A stretch of 64,000 nt of DNA from JAGHAJ01 sp964559865 [NCBI: uncultured Synergistota bacterium]. GTDB lineage: Bacteria; Synergistota; JAGHAJ01. Where the stretch lies: positions 1-64,000 of the forward strand of contig CAZLJD010000021.1 of assembly GCA_964559865.1 (NCBI GenBank), in the 5' to 3' direction. The notes under the pieces are model-generated. The model did not search any database. It was not told the origin of the DNA and worked only from the letters and a program-made list of their open reading frames with translations. Shown one piece after another: positions 26,492 to 34,305 of the stretch (positions within the stretch are counted from its first letter, which is position 1; each line of letters begins with the position of its first letter). A program made the translations under genes and the position numbers.

Positions 26492-27751
26492 CTACAACCT
26501 AAGAATCCCCTCCCTCTCTGGGCCTACTCCTACCATAGAAATCCTAATTCCAAGCTGTTTCTCGAGGAACTCAACATACCGTTTTGCATCGTCAGGAAGC
26601 ATCCCAAAATCTCTAACATGAGAGATATCCTCCTTCCACCCAGAAAGCGTAACATATCGAGGAACAACCCTACGAAGAAAGGGATGCTCAGTGGAAAATC
26701 TGTCAAACAACCTTCCATCTATCTCATACCCAACGCATACCTTTATCTCATCTAACCCACTGAGTACATCCAGTTTTGTCATAACAAGCTCATTTATACC
26801 ATTTATCATCACCGCATACTTTAACGCTGGAAGGTCTAACCACCCGCACCGCCTGGGTCTACCAGTGGTCGCTCCAAATTCATTACCCCTCCGTCTTATA
26901 AACTCTCCCACCTTCCCTCTTACCTCAGTGGGGAAAGGTCCTTCACCTACCCTTGTAGTATAAGCCTTAAATATACCAATCCTTCTATCCAACAGATTCG
27001 CAGGAAATCCAATTTCAACAGCAATGCCACCAACTACAGGGTGAGAAGAGGTTACATACGGATATGTTCCCATACTCATGTCAAGCAACGTGCCCTGCGC
27101 TCCTTCAAACAGAATACTCCTTCCATTTTTATAGGCATCAAAGAGTAGATATGTTGTATCCTCTACCATCTCCCTTATCTTCTCTCTATAGGAGAGATAC
27201 CTCTCACACACCTCATCAAAAGACAGCGGATTTGCCCCGTAAAGTCGAGAAAGTACAGCATTCTTCACCTCAAGCACTGCCGAAAGTTTATCAACGAAGG
27301 TCCTCTCATCCATCAGATCGGAAACTCTTATCCCAATTCTCGCTACCTTATCTACATAAGCAGGACCTATACCCTTCTGTGTCGTACCTATTCTCTGTTT
27401 CCCTCTCTGCTCTTCCTCGAGTTTATCCAGTAACTTATGATATGGCATGATAAGGTGCGCCCTGTAGTCCAGACGCACAGACGCCTTGAGTGCATTACCA
27501 AGTTCAGAAATCTCATCAAACAGTGCCTCAAGATCAAGCACAACGCCTCCCCCTATAACAATCGTTTTCGGATAGAGGGCAGCTGAAGGCAACTGATGAA
27601 ACACAAACTTCTTCCCATTAACAACCACGGTATGACCGGCATTGCTTCCTCCCTGATACCTAACCACTACATCCATACCCTCTGAAAGTAGATCCACTAT
27701 CTTACCTTTCCCTTCATCTCCCCATTGAAGTCCAACAACTGCTATCAACAT
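26492..27751 (-). CDS. purA: Adenylosuccinate synthetase
   Basis: 419 residues. GTP-dependent ligation of IMP and aspartate in AMP synthesis. Signatures: VVGLQWGDEGKGKIVDLL at the N-terminus, QGGSNAGHTV, GTTQKGIGPAY and GRPRRCGWLD. The start ATG is preceded by GGAGGTG. It lies between the YibQ-like gene and rimI. Confidence 0.97.
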   Translation of the reverse strand: MLIAVVGLQWGDEGKGKIVDLLSEGMDVVVRYQGGSNAGHTVVVNGKKFVFHQLPSAALYPKTIVIGGGVVLDLEALFDEISELGNALKASVRLDYRAHLIMPYHKLLDKLEEEQRGKQRIGTTQKGIGPAYVDKVARIGIRVSDLMDERTFVDKLSAVLEVKNAVLSRLYGANPLSFDEVCERYLSYREKIREMVEDTTYLLFDAYKNGRSILFEGAQGTLLDMSMGTYPYVTSSHPVVGGIAVEIGFPANLLDRRIGIFKAYTTRVGEGPFPTEVRGKVGEFIRRRGNEFGATTGRPRRCGWLDLPALKYAVMINGINELVMTKLDVLSGLDEIKVCVGYEIDGRLFDRFSTEHPFLRRVVPRYVTLSGWKEDISHVRDFGMLPDDAKRYVEFLEKQLGIRISMVGVGPEREGILRL

Positions 27752-27772
27752 TCAAAAGACACCTCCATTAGG

Positions 27773-28651
27773 CTAATGTACCACCTCAGATGCAAACGAG
27801 AGTTTTACCCCCAATCTTCTGAGTCGAGGAAGCATATCGCGTATCGCAATAAATGTACTCATGCAGTCATGTCCTATAACTATAATCCTCTTCTTCCTCA
27901 ACGCAATCATAGCCGCTCTGAGAATGTAATCCATAGTAAAGTCTCTATCCCTTCTATTATCAATAAAGAGGGAGTTATACCCTGCCCTAAGCTTCAACTT
28001 CTTTGCAAGTCTGTATGCTATAGATCTGTAGCTTGTCCTACTGTCAATAAAGTACAGTCCCTTTCTCTTTATAATCGATAACACTATCTCCATTATTCTT
28101 TTGTCTTCGGTAATAAGAGATCCCATATGATTATTAACCCCTTCAATGTAAGGGATAGAGTCTATATCACTTTCAACTATCCTCTCTATCTGTTTTTTCT
28201 TCATATATTTCATTATAGTATTTTTTTCCAGATGACTCCTACCATAAGGTTGCATAGGAAGATGTAGTAAAACTTCCTTTCCATTTCTGTGAGCGAGCAC
28301 AGCTATCACTGAGGACAACCTGTGATTGGGTAGTATAGAAATATTTATTGGTGCATCAAGTTTAACAAAGTATGGATAGCTCTTTGAAGGGTATCCAAAA
28401 TCGTCAATGACTATCGCAAGTCTTGCCTTCCAGTGAGTTTTAACAGCTTTCAAACTAACCTTACCTTTTACACTCTCCTTGCCACCAACTCCCAAACTAT
28501 TAGGAACCAACTTTAAGACGACATTTACACGGCCCCTCCACACCTTTTTATGCATCCAAAACGCTACATCTAATCCTATCAATATACCCAAGAAGGATAA
28601 AATCACGAACAGAATATATATCCTTAGTGTTTTTCTGGGTATCCTTGGCAT
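27773..28651 (-). CDS. Divergent polysaccharide deacetylase (YibQ/DUF610 family)
   Basis: 292 residues. One N-terminal membrane anchor (about 10-30), then a NodB-like domain with IVIDDFGY, HLPMQPYG, NNHMGS, YFIDSRTS and IVIGHDC. These are the metal- and substrate-site blocks of the divergent deacetylase family, which is normally found beside EnvC and CtpA as it is here. Probable envelope or peptidoglycan-related sugar deacetylation; the true substrate is unknown. ATG 28651 has GAAGGGAG at good spacing, so it overlaps the ctpA 3' end by 104 bases in another frame. Confidence 0.85.
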   Translation of the reverse strand: MPRIPRKTLRIYILFVILSFLGILIGLDVAFWMHKKVWRGRVNVVLKLVPNSLGVGGKESVKGKVSLKAVKTHWKARLAIVIDDFGYPSKSYPYFVKLDAPINISILPNHRLSSVIAVLAHRNGKEVLLHLPMQPYGRSHLEKNTIMKYMKKKQIERIVESDIDSIPYIEGVNNHMGSLITEDKRIMEIVLSIIKRKGLYFIDSRTSYRSIAYRLAKKLKLRAGYNSLFIDNRRDRDFTMDYILRAAMIALRKKRIIVIGHDCMSTFIAIRDMLPRLRRLGVKLSFASEVVH

Positions 28652-29876
28652 CTTTGCTCCCTTCTCTCAAGTTCATTGGAACCCTGTTGTGAAGCCTCTT
28701 AGAATACCTCTTCCAGTGCAGCAGAATGTACTTTGCCATCTTCAGCTGGAGGTCTGCTTTTCCCTTTGCTGGTTGTCTTACCACTATATCTGGTTTAAGT
28801 CCTTTATGGTGTATCATCCTGCCAGCTGGTGTATAATAATAAGCAATGGTAACAAACACGGCTGAACCATCAGACAGTGTGAATATGCTCTGAACACTAC
28901 CCTTACCAAATGTCTTTGTCCCAACCAACAAAGCCCTGCCATAATCCTGAAGCGCTCCAGACACTATTTCGGAGGCACTCGCTGTCCCCCCGTTGACAAG
29001 GACCACCATTGGATACTTAGGTATAGCACCACCCAGTGCAAAGTATACATTGTAACTCTGAATGGTTCTTCCCTTCGTAGAAACGATAACTCCCTTCGGT
29101 ATAAACAAAGAGGCAACCTCCACTGCCTCCCTCAGAAGGCCACCGGGGTTATTCCTAAGGTCAAGGATTATCCTCTTCATACCCTTCTTATACAATTTTC
29201 TTATGGCTTCTTTCATCTTTGGACCAGCCTCACTATTAAACTGCACCAATCTTATGTATCCTATCTTATGGCTCAACATTTTGTATTTTACAACTGGCAC
29301 ATGAATTATAGCTCTGGTAATAACAAATTTTAATAGATGCTCTACTCCTTTTCTCTTCACCCATATGGTAACCTTGGTACCAGGTTTCCCTCTAAGAATC
29401 TTTACAACCTTCATCAAACTCATACCACGAAGTATCTTATCATCTGCCTTGACGATCTCATCTTTTTCTTTCAAACCTGCCCTGTAAGCAGGGGTACCCT
29501 CTATGGGAGAGACAATTACTATCCTACCTTCACTATCGGACGTAATAACTATACCCAAACCACCAAAATTACCCTCAAGGTTTATCTCTTCTTCTCTATA
29601 CTCATCTGGCGAAACAAACCTCGTATAAGGATCACCTATTGCAGCGACTAACCCCTTAGCAGCACCGTAAATCATTTTAACTACATCTATCTTGTTTTCA
29701 TCTACATAGTTGTTCTTCACAATGCTAAAAACTGTCAAGAGCTTCTCTATGTCAGCCGCCGTAATCTTGTGCTTCAAAGTCCCTGACGAATTCTTGGTGT
29801 CAGAAAACGATGTCCCAACCATAACAACAGTTAAGATAAGAAAAATAACAAAACCTGCAAAAATGCGTCTTTTCAT
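28548..29876 (-). CDS. ctpA: C-terminal processing peptidase (S41 family)
   Basis: 442 residues. N-terminal signal or anchor (about 4-22), N-domain with DPYTRFVSPDEY, a PDZ domain (about 95-180, GGLGIVI...PAYRAGLKEKDEI), then the protease core. The nucleophile Ser lies in NGGTASASEIVSGAL and the catalytic Lys in TKTFGKGSVQ. It acts outside the membrane. It is seven bases after envC. The last 35-45 residues, rich in Lys and polar residues, are encoded partly in the overlap with the downstream gene and are not family-typical. Confidence 0.93.
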   Translation of the reverse strand: MKRRIFAGFVIFLILTVVMVGTSFSDTKNSSGTLKHKITAADIEKLLTVFSIVKNNYVDENKIDVVKMIYGAAKGLVAAIGDPYTRFVSPDEYREEEINLEGNFGGLGIVITSDSEGRIVIVSPIEGTPAYRAGLKEKDEIVKADDKILRGMSLMKVVKILRGKPGTKVTIWVKRKGVEHLLKFVITRAIIHVPVVKYKMLSHKIGYIRLVQFNSEAGPKMKEAIRKLYKKGMKRIILDLRNNPGGLLREAVEVASLFIPKGVIVSTKGRTIQSYNVYFALGGAIPKYPMVVLVNGGTASASEIVSGALQDYGRALLVGTKTFGKGSVQSIFTLSDGSAVFVTIAYYYTPAGRMIHHKGLKPDIVVRQPAKGKADLQLKMAKYILLHWKRYSKRLHNRVPMNLREGSKDAKDTQKNTKDIYSVRDFILLGYIDRIRCSVLDA

Positions 29877-29882
29877 TGCAAA

Positions 29883-31064
29883 CTACCTCCTCTTTAGCCA
29901 TCTAAGGGGGTTAACAGGTTTTCCATTAACACGCACCTCAAAGTGCAGGTGCGGACCTGTAGACAACCCAGATGTCCCTGTATATGCAATTATTTGCCCC
30001 GTTTTAACCCTCTGCCCTACCTTAACAACGACACTACTAAGGTGTGCATACACAGTAGAAAGCCCACCTCCGTGATCCAATATTAAAACCTTACCAAAAC
30101 CAGCTATCCACCCCACATACATAGCTACCCCATCAGCAGGTGCCCTAACAGGCGTACCCACAGGCACTGAAATGTCTATACCAGAATGAAATGTGTAAGT
30201 ATGAAATATGGGATGTACCCTCATACCATATCCAGAAGTGACTGGGCCTATAACAGGCCATTGCAATTTACCCCTCGTGTAAGTGGGAACAATGTGGTAA
30301 GGAGACTTCTTCATGCGCATTTGTTCTTCCTTCTTACGATATAACTCACGAATAACATTCCTGAGCTGGACTATGGAGTTTTTGTAAACCTTATAAGCTC
30401 TTTTGTAAAACGCCTTCTTGTGCCTAACTTCATTTAGGAGCTTCTCTTTATATGCCCTCTGACGCACAAGAGTTCTTTTCTGCGAAAGCAAAGACACCTT
30501 GAGTTTATTAAGTTCCTCAACTTTAACTGCTAACTTAGAAAGTACCTTCTCCTTTTCAGCACGTATCTTCATTATCCTGTTGGCCAACTCCACATCTTCT
30601 TTAGCCAACAGTTTTATGAATTTGAACCTCGTAACAAGATCCCCAAAGTCCTTTGCCCCAAGAACTATTTCAAGGTATCCTACCTTGCCGTACATATACA
30701 TGTCCCTTATCCTCACAGCAAGCATACCCTTAACCGCTTTGAGGTCCTTATCCAACTTCGCCAACTCTTTCCTCAAGTCAGACATCTGTGCCTTTACCTT
30801 CTTTATCCTCAACACAGTCAAGGATATCAATACGCTTTGCCTATTTATTTTTCTATCTACGATCTCCATCTGCTTCAATATATCCCTTTCTTCGTGCTTA
30901 TACTTGAGTATCAGGTACTGTTGGTATTTCAACTGCTTCTCCATCCGCCTCAAAATGGACTCCTTCTCTCGAATCATAAGATCATAATTAACAGCAAAAG
31001 CCTCCCCATAAAGGGAAAAAAAAGCGAAAAGCAGCAAAAATAGGAGCTTACTCCTTCTTGACAA
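29883..31064 (-). CDS. EnvC-like murein hydrolase (coiled coil plus M23/LytM)
   Basis: About 393 residues. A clean signal peptide (MSRRSK then a hydrophobic core ending GEAFA) supports TTG 31064 as start; the frame is open to 31109 inside ftsX. Long coiled coils (about 25-235) are followed by an M23 domain (about 275-390). Metal ligands HSGID, YAHL and HLHFE are all present, unlike E. coli EnvC where they are lost. Neighbours ftsE and ftsX are exactly the ABC-like complex that activates EnvC/PcsB-type proteins at the septum. Confidence 0.9.
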   Translation of the reverse strand: MSRRSKLLFLLLFAFFSLYGEAFAVNYDLMIREKESILRRMEKQLKYQQYLILKYKHEERDILKQMEIVDRKINRQSVLISLTVLRIKKVKAQMSDLRKELAKLDKDLKAVKGMLAVRIRDMYMYGKVGYLEIVLGAKDFGDLVTRFKFIKLLAKEDVELANRIMKIRAEKEKVLSKLAVKVEELNKLKVSLLSQKRTLVRQRAYKEKLLNEVRHKKAFYKRAYKVYKNSIVQLRNVIRELYRKKEEQMRMKKSPYHIVPTYTRGKLQWPVIGPVTSGYGMRVHPIFHTYTFHSGIDISVPVGTPVRAPADGVAMYVGWIAGFGKVLILDHGGGLSTVYAHLSSVVVKVGQRVKTGQIIAYTGTSGLSTGPHLHFEVRVNGKPVNPLRWLKRR

Positions 31065-31947
31065 AGCTCCTACCCCCAACGAATCTCTGAATAGCGAGAA
31101 GACTACCAAATAACCCTACCAATACTCCAAATATTACAACAACCACTATTACGTATAGAATTGGTTTTGCGTCAAGTACAAGCGGGATAAAAGGAAATCT
31201 CCACACAATGTTCTTCACGAGCCACACATAACCATAAAATATCAGCGCAGATGACAGAGCTGCACCAATGAAGGACTGAAACACACCCTCTATCACAAAA
31301 GGCATCCTTATAAACCACGAAGTTGCACCCACTAACTTCATTATCTCTATCTCTTCTTGTCGTGAAAGCACCATCAACCTTATAGTGTTCACTATGATTA
31401 GGAGTGCAGCTAATCCCAGTATAAACACAACAGCTATACCTATCTTCTTTACAATACCTATAAGTGCAATCAATTTATCCACTATCTCCCGCGCATACAC
31501 GACTTCAGAGACCTCTTTCCAAGACAATACCCTCCTACTAAGGGTAGAAGCATACATGGGAGAAACCAACTTTACCTCAAACGAATCCGGCAAAGGGTTA
31601 TATTCTAAAGTAGAGAGTATGTATTTTTCTCTCCCCAGTTCCTCCTGTAGCCTTCTGTATGCAGTGTTTTTGCTAATAAACTTCACATCTTTCACTATAT
31701 TTAATGCAGAAAGCCTTTTACCAACATCCTGTATAGCTTCCTTAGACAAACCATTTTTTAGGAAAATCGTCACCCTAACCTGTCCCTGCACCATCTTCAG
31801 GGAGTAATTCAGGTTTAAAAGCAAAAGGCCAAACATCCCCAGAGTTGATAGTGTAACAAATACAGTAAAGATAGCTATAAAACTCATTAGCTTATGTCTC
31901 CAGAAATTTATAAATGCCTCCTTTAAAAAATACGCCAATCTACTCAA
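31048..31947 (-). CDS. ftsX: Cell division protein FtsX
   Basis: 299 residues. Short cytoplasmic start (RLAYFLKEAFINFWRHKLMS), first membrane segment (about 20-45), extracytoplasmic domain (about 50-160) that in the family binds a murein hydrolase regulator, then three C-terminal membrane segments (about 170-290) with the FtsX motif. It overlaps ftsE by 4 bases and envC by 17 bases. Confidence 0.94.
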   Translation of the reverse strand: MSRLAYFLKEAFINFWRHKLMSFIAIFTVFVTLSTLGMFGLLLLNLNYSLKMVQGQVRVTIFLKNGLSKEAIQDVGKRLSALNIVKDVKFISKNTAYRRLQEELGREKYILSTLEYNPLPDSFEVKLVSPMYASTLSRRVLSWKEVSEVVYAREIVDKLIALIGIVKKIGIAVVFILGLAALLIIVNTIRLMVLSRQEEIEIMKLVGATSWFIRMPFVIEGVFQSFIGAALSSALIFYGYVWLVKNIVWRFPFIPLVLDAKPILYVIVVVVIFGVLVGLFGSLLAIQRFVGGRSFVKKE

Positions 31948-32624
31948 AACCCATACATCCCTTCCTCAAGGTCACTAACTATACTACCATTTTTCAAAGC
32001 TATTACCCGCTTCTTCATGGCATCAACGATCGTCTTATTATGGGTCGCAATAAGTACAGTAGTGCCTTGTATGTTAATGTCTCTGAATATCTCCATTATA
32101 TCCCATGCAGTCTTTGGATCCAGATTCCCAGTAGGCTCATCGCTAAGCAATATAGACGGTTGCTTCACTATAGCCCTTGCAATTGCTACCCTCTGCTGCT
32201 CGCCACCAGAAAGCTGATGTGGATATAGGTACCTCCTATGTGCTACCTTCACCCTATCTAAAACCTCCATAACCCTGCTCTCACATTCCCTCTTAGGTAC
32301 CCCAATGACTTCAAGCACAAATGCCACATTCTCAAATACAGTTTTATCCTCTATCAACTTATAATCTTGAAAGACAACACCTATATCCCTCCTAAAGTAA
32401 GGTATATGTGAGTTCTTCAACTTTTGAAGATTTTCACCACCCACATAGACCTGACCCTTAGTTGGTACAATATCCTTATATATAAGCCTCATCAACGTCG
32501 TTTTTCCAGAGCCAGTGGGACCAACAAGAAAAACGAACTCCCCTTTCCTAATGTGCAAGTCTATGTCTCTAAGTGCTACTATGTTACCCGAAAAGACCTT
32601 CGTAACACCAAACATCTTTATCAA
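31944..32624 (-). CDS. ftsE: Cell division ATP-binding protein FtsE
   Basis: About 226 residues. Walker A GPTGSGKTT, Q-loop VVFQDYKLI, signature LSGGEQQRVAIARA, Walker B ILLSDEPTGNLD and switch His ATHNK. It drives FtsX and, through it, septal murein hydrolysis. GTG 32633 directly abuts the upstream stop with poor spacing; TTG 32624 has AGGTG six bases upstream and yields the typical MIKMFGVTKVF start, so I chose it. Confidence 0.95.
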   Translation of the reverse strand: MIKMFGVTKVFSGNIVALRDIDLHIRKGEFVFLVGPTGSGKTTLMRLIYKDIVPTKGQVYVGGENLQKLKNSHIPYFRRDIGVVFQDYKLIEDKTVFENVAFVLEVIGVPKRECESRVMEVLDRVKVAHRRYLYPHQLSGGEQQRVAIARAIVKQPSILLSDEPTGNLDPKTAWDIMEIFRDINIQGTTVLIATHNKTIVDAMKKRVIALKNGSIVSDLEEGMYGF

Positions 32625-32633
32625 GCCAAACAC

Positions 32634-33275
32634 CTACCCTCTCGCACATGCCAAATAAGAAAGCACAGCTACTGGAGACCCCTTATACTTACCTGCGTCC
32701 CTTATGGCACGCAACAAGTGTTCCAAACTATTACCATTTACCTCAAAAAAGCCCCAACCAAATGATCTCCACTTATCTGCAATAGGCATTATCCTGAAGT
32801 CCATATTTCCCATGTACGCTATAAAAACGAGCAAATTCTCTAAACGATACCTCGAGGAAAAAACAACCCTGTCCCACACACCCTCTTCCACCATAACAGA
32901 TTCATCTAACAACAGTACTACATATCTCTTCTGTCCCTTATCACTAACACTAACAATATTAGCTACCTCAAATGCAGCAACACCATCTTCTACAAAGAAT
33001 ATACCTTCTTTACTTCCTGCCTCAAGCAACCCTACATCTTTATCAATAATACCACAGCACTCAAGAAATGAAAGATAGATCTGCTCAAACATTTCTCCAC
33101 CAAATATCACCCTTGAACCCCTCTTCGCATAAAAACACAAAACCGAAACCATCTCAGCAAAAGATGATCCAAAACCCACACCACTACCATAAATCAAAGG
33201 CATAGATGCCCTTCGCTCAACAATCTTCCTAATGTCCCCCACATAATTAGATATCTCCAGAAATTCCTGTTTCAT
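32634..33275 (-). CDS. Degenerate transketolase N-terminal-domain-like protein, probable pseudoenzyme
   Basis: 213 residues. Along its length it follows the small-subunit (archaeal-type) transketolase N-domain: GSSFAEMVSVLCFYA for the substrate-site helix, SRVIFGGEMFEQIYLSFLECCG for the RFILSKGHA region, YVVLLLDESVMVEEGVWDR for the LLGDG...EGxxWEA block, then YRLENL and ADKWRSFGWGFFEVNGNSLEHL. But the HxGGS and GHA histidines are gone and the TPP-binding GDG reads LDE, so thiamine catalysis looks impossible. ATG 33275 has AGAGGTGG upstream and overlaps csaB by 29 bases. It sits between csaB and ftsE. No function can be assigned; a structural or regulatory role is speculation. Confidence 0.72.
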   Translation of the reverse strand: MKQEFLEISNYVGDIRKIVERRASMPLIYGSGVGFGSSFAEMVSVLCFYAKRGSRVIFGGEMFEQIYLSFLECCGIIDKDVGLLEAGSKEGIFFVEDGVAAFEVANIVSVSDKGQKRYVVLLLDESVMVEEGVWDRVVFSSRYRLENLLVFIAYMGNMDFRIMPIADKWRSFGWGFFEVNGNSLEHLLRAIRDAGKYKGSPVAVLSYLACARG

Positions 33276-34305
33276 CTCGCCACCTCTTCCAAGCAACACC
33301 AAAATTTTCTACACACCTCTTTCTTGTACTCTCTGCCTTGGAAAGAAGTCGAGCTGCATACTCATCATAACCGTCATACAATCTCCTAACTGCCATCACA
33401 ATCCCATCCAAAGAAGCTCTACTGATGGGGAAACAGTTCATTTCCATCTTCTCACAGAACAACGATACTTTTGGATCATAACCCACCCCAACAAAAGGAA
33501 CAGACAACAAAGACGAAAATATCAAGGAATGCAGCCTCATCCCCACAACAACACCAACTCTGGATATAATCCTAAACGCCTCACCCACACTCCTCGGCAT
33601 GAGCAACTCCACATCCTCAAACTTACTACCAACCTCCCGGAGAAAGTGTTCATCCCCTTTAGAGAACGATACGATAAGTAGCTTCTTACCCAATACTTTC
33701 AGCTTCGAGATCAGCCTATTTACAAACTCCTCCGCTCCTAACCACTTCCTTATTACAATAGCAATAGGACCATCAATATGGTTCTGCGGCGTTGGGATTT
33801 CTGAAAAGGCAAAAACTACATCTTCAGAGAGGTAAAGTCTTCTCTCATCTATTCCGAGACTTTTAATTATATCATAAGAGTGTACATCTCTCACCCCTAT
33901 GACATCTGTACTACGAAGGAGCTGCTTCAACCACCACCAATAAAGCCTGGACTTTAGCGGTCCTATACCCTGCCCCCACACCCAGCTCCTCTTACCAAAA
34001 AGGTGTGCAGCCTGCCACAGAGAAAGATAGTACAATGGACTCCATCTGCTTGTAACATCCTGTATAATCCCACCTCCCCCATTAAAAAAAAGGGAAGCAG
34101 TTGCTATTTCCTTAAACACATGGGTAAAGCTATCCCTCTTGACCGAACGTACCCCGTATCTTTCACTCGTGACAGGTGGGTCCTCACTGAACACTACGAT
34201 CTGTATGTCCTTGCATGCAGATCGTAGAAGTGCAATTAGAGATTGTAGTATGGCCTCATCTCCTATATTGTCAAAACCGTAATATCCAGATATTACCACC
34301 TTCAT
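33247..34305 (-). CDS. csaB: Polysaccharide pyruvyl transferase CsaB
   Basis: 352 residues, PS_pyruv_trans fold. Signatures: ISGYYGFDNIGDEAIL at the N-terminus, FFNGGGGIIQDVTSRWSPLYYL, VWGQGIGPLKS and a late GMRLHSLIFSSLLSVPFVGVGYDPKV. CsaB adds ketal-pyruvate to a cell-wall polymer that anchors SLH-domain S-layer proteins. ATG 34305 overlaps the DUF5693 gene by 4 bases; this pairing recurs in S-layer-bearing bacteria. No SLH protein is in the window. Confidence 0.92.
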   Translation of the reverse strand: MKVVISGYYGFDNIGDEAILQSLIALLRSACKDIQIVVFSEDPPVTSERYGVRSVKRDSFTHVFKEIATASLFFNGGGGIIQDVTSRWSPLYYLSLWQAAHLFGKRSWVWGQGIGPLKSRLYWWWLKQLLRSTDVIGVRDVHSYDIIKSLGIDERRLYLSEDVVFAFSEIPTPQNHIDGPIAIVIRKWLGAEEFVNRLISKLKVLGKKLLIVSFSKGDEHFLREVGSKFEDVELLMPRSVGEAFRIISRVGVVVGMRLHSLIFSSLLSVPFVGVGYDPKVSLFCEKMEMNCFPISRASLDGIVMAVRRLYDGYDEYAARLLSKAESTRKRCVENFGVAWKRWRDETGISGDI

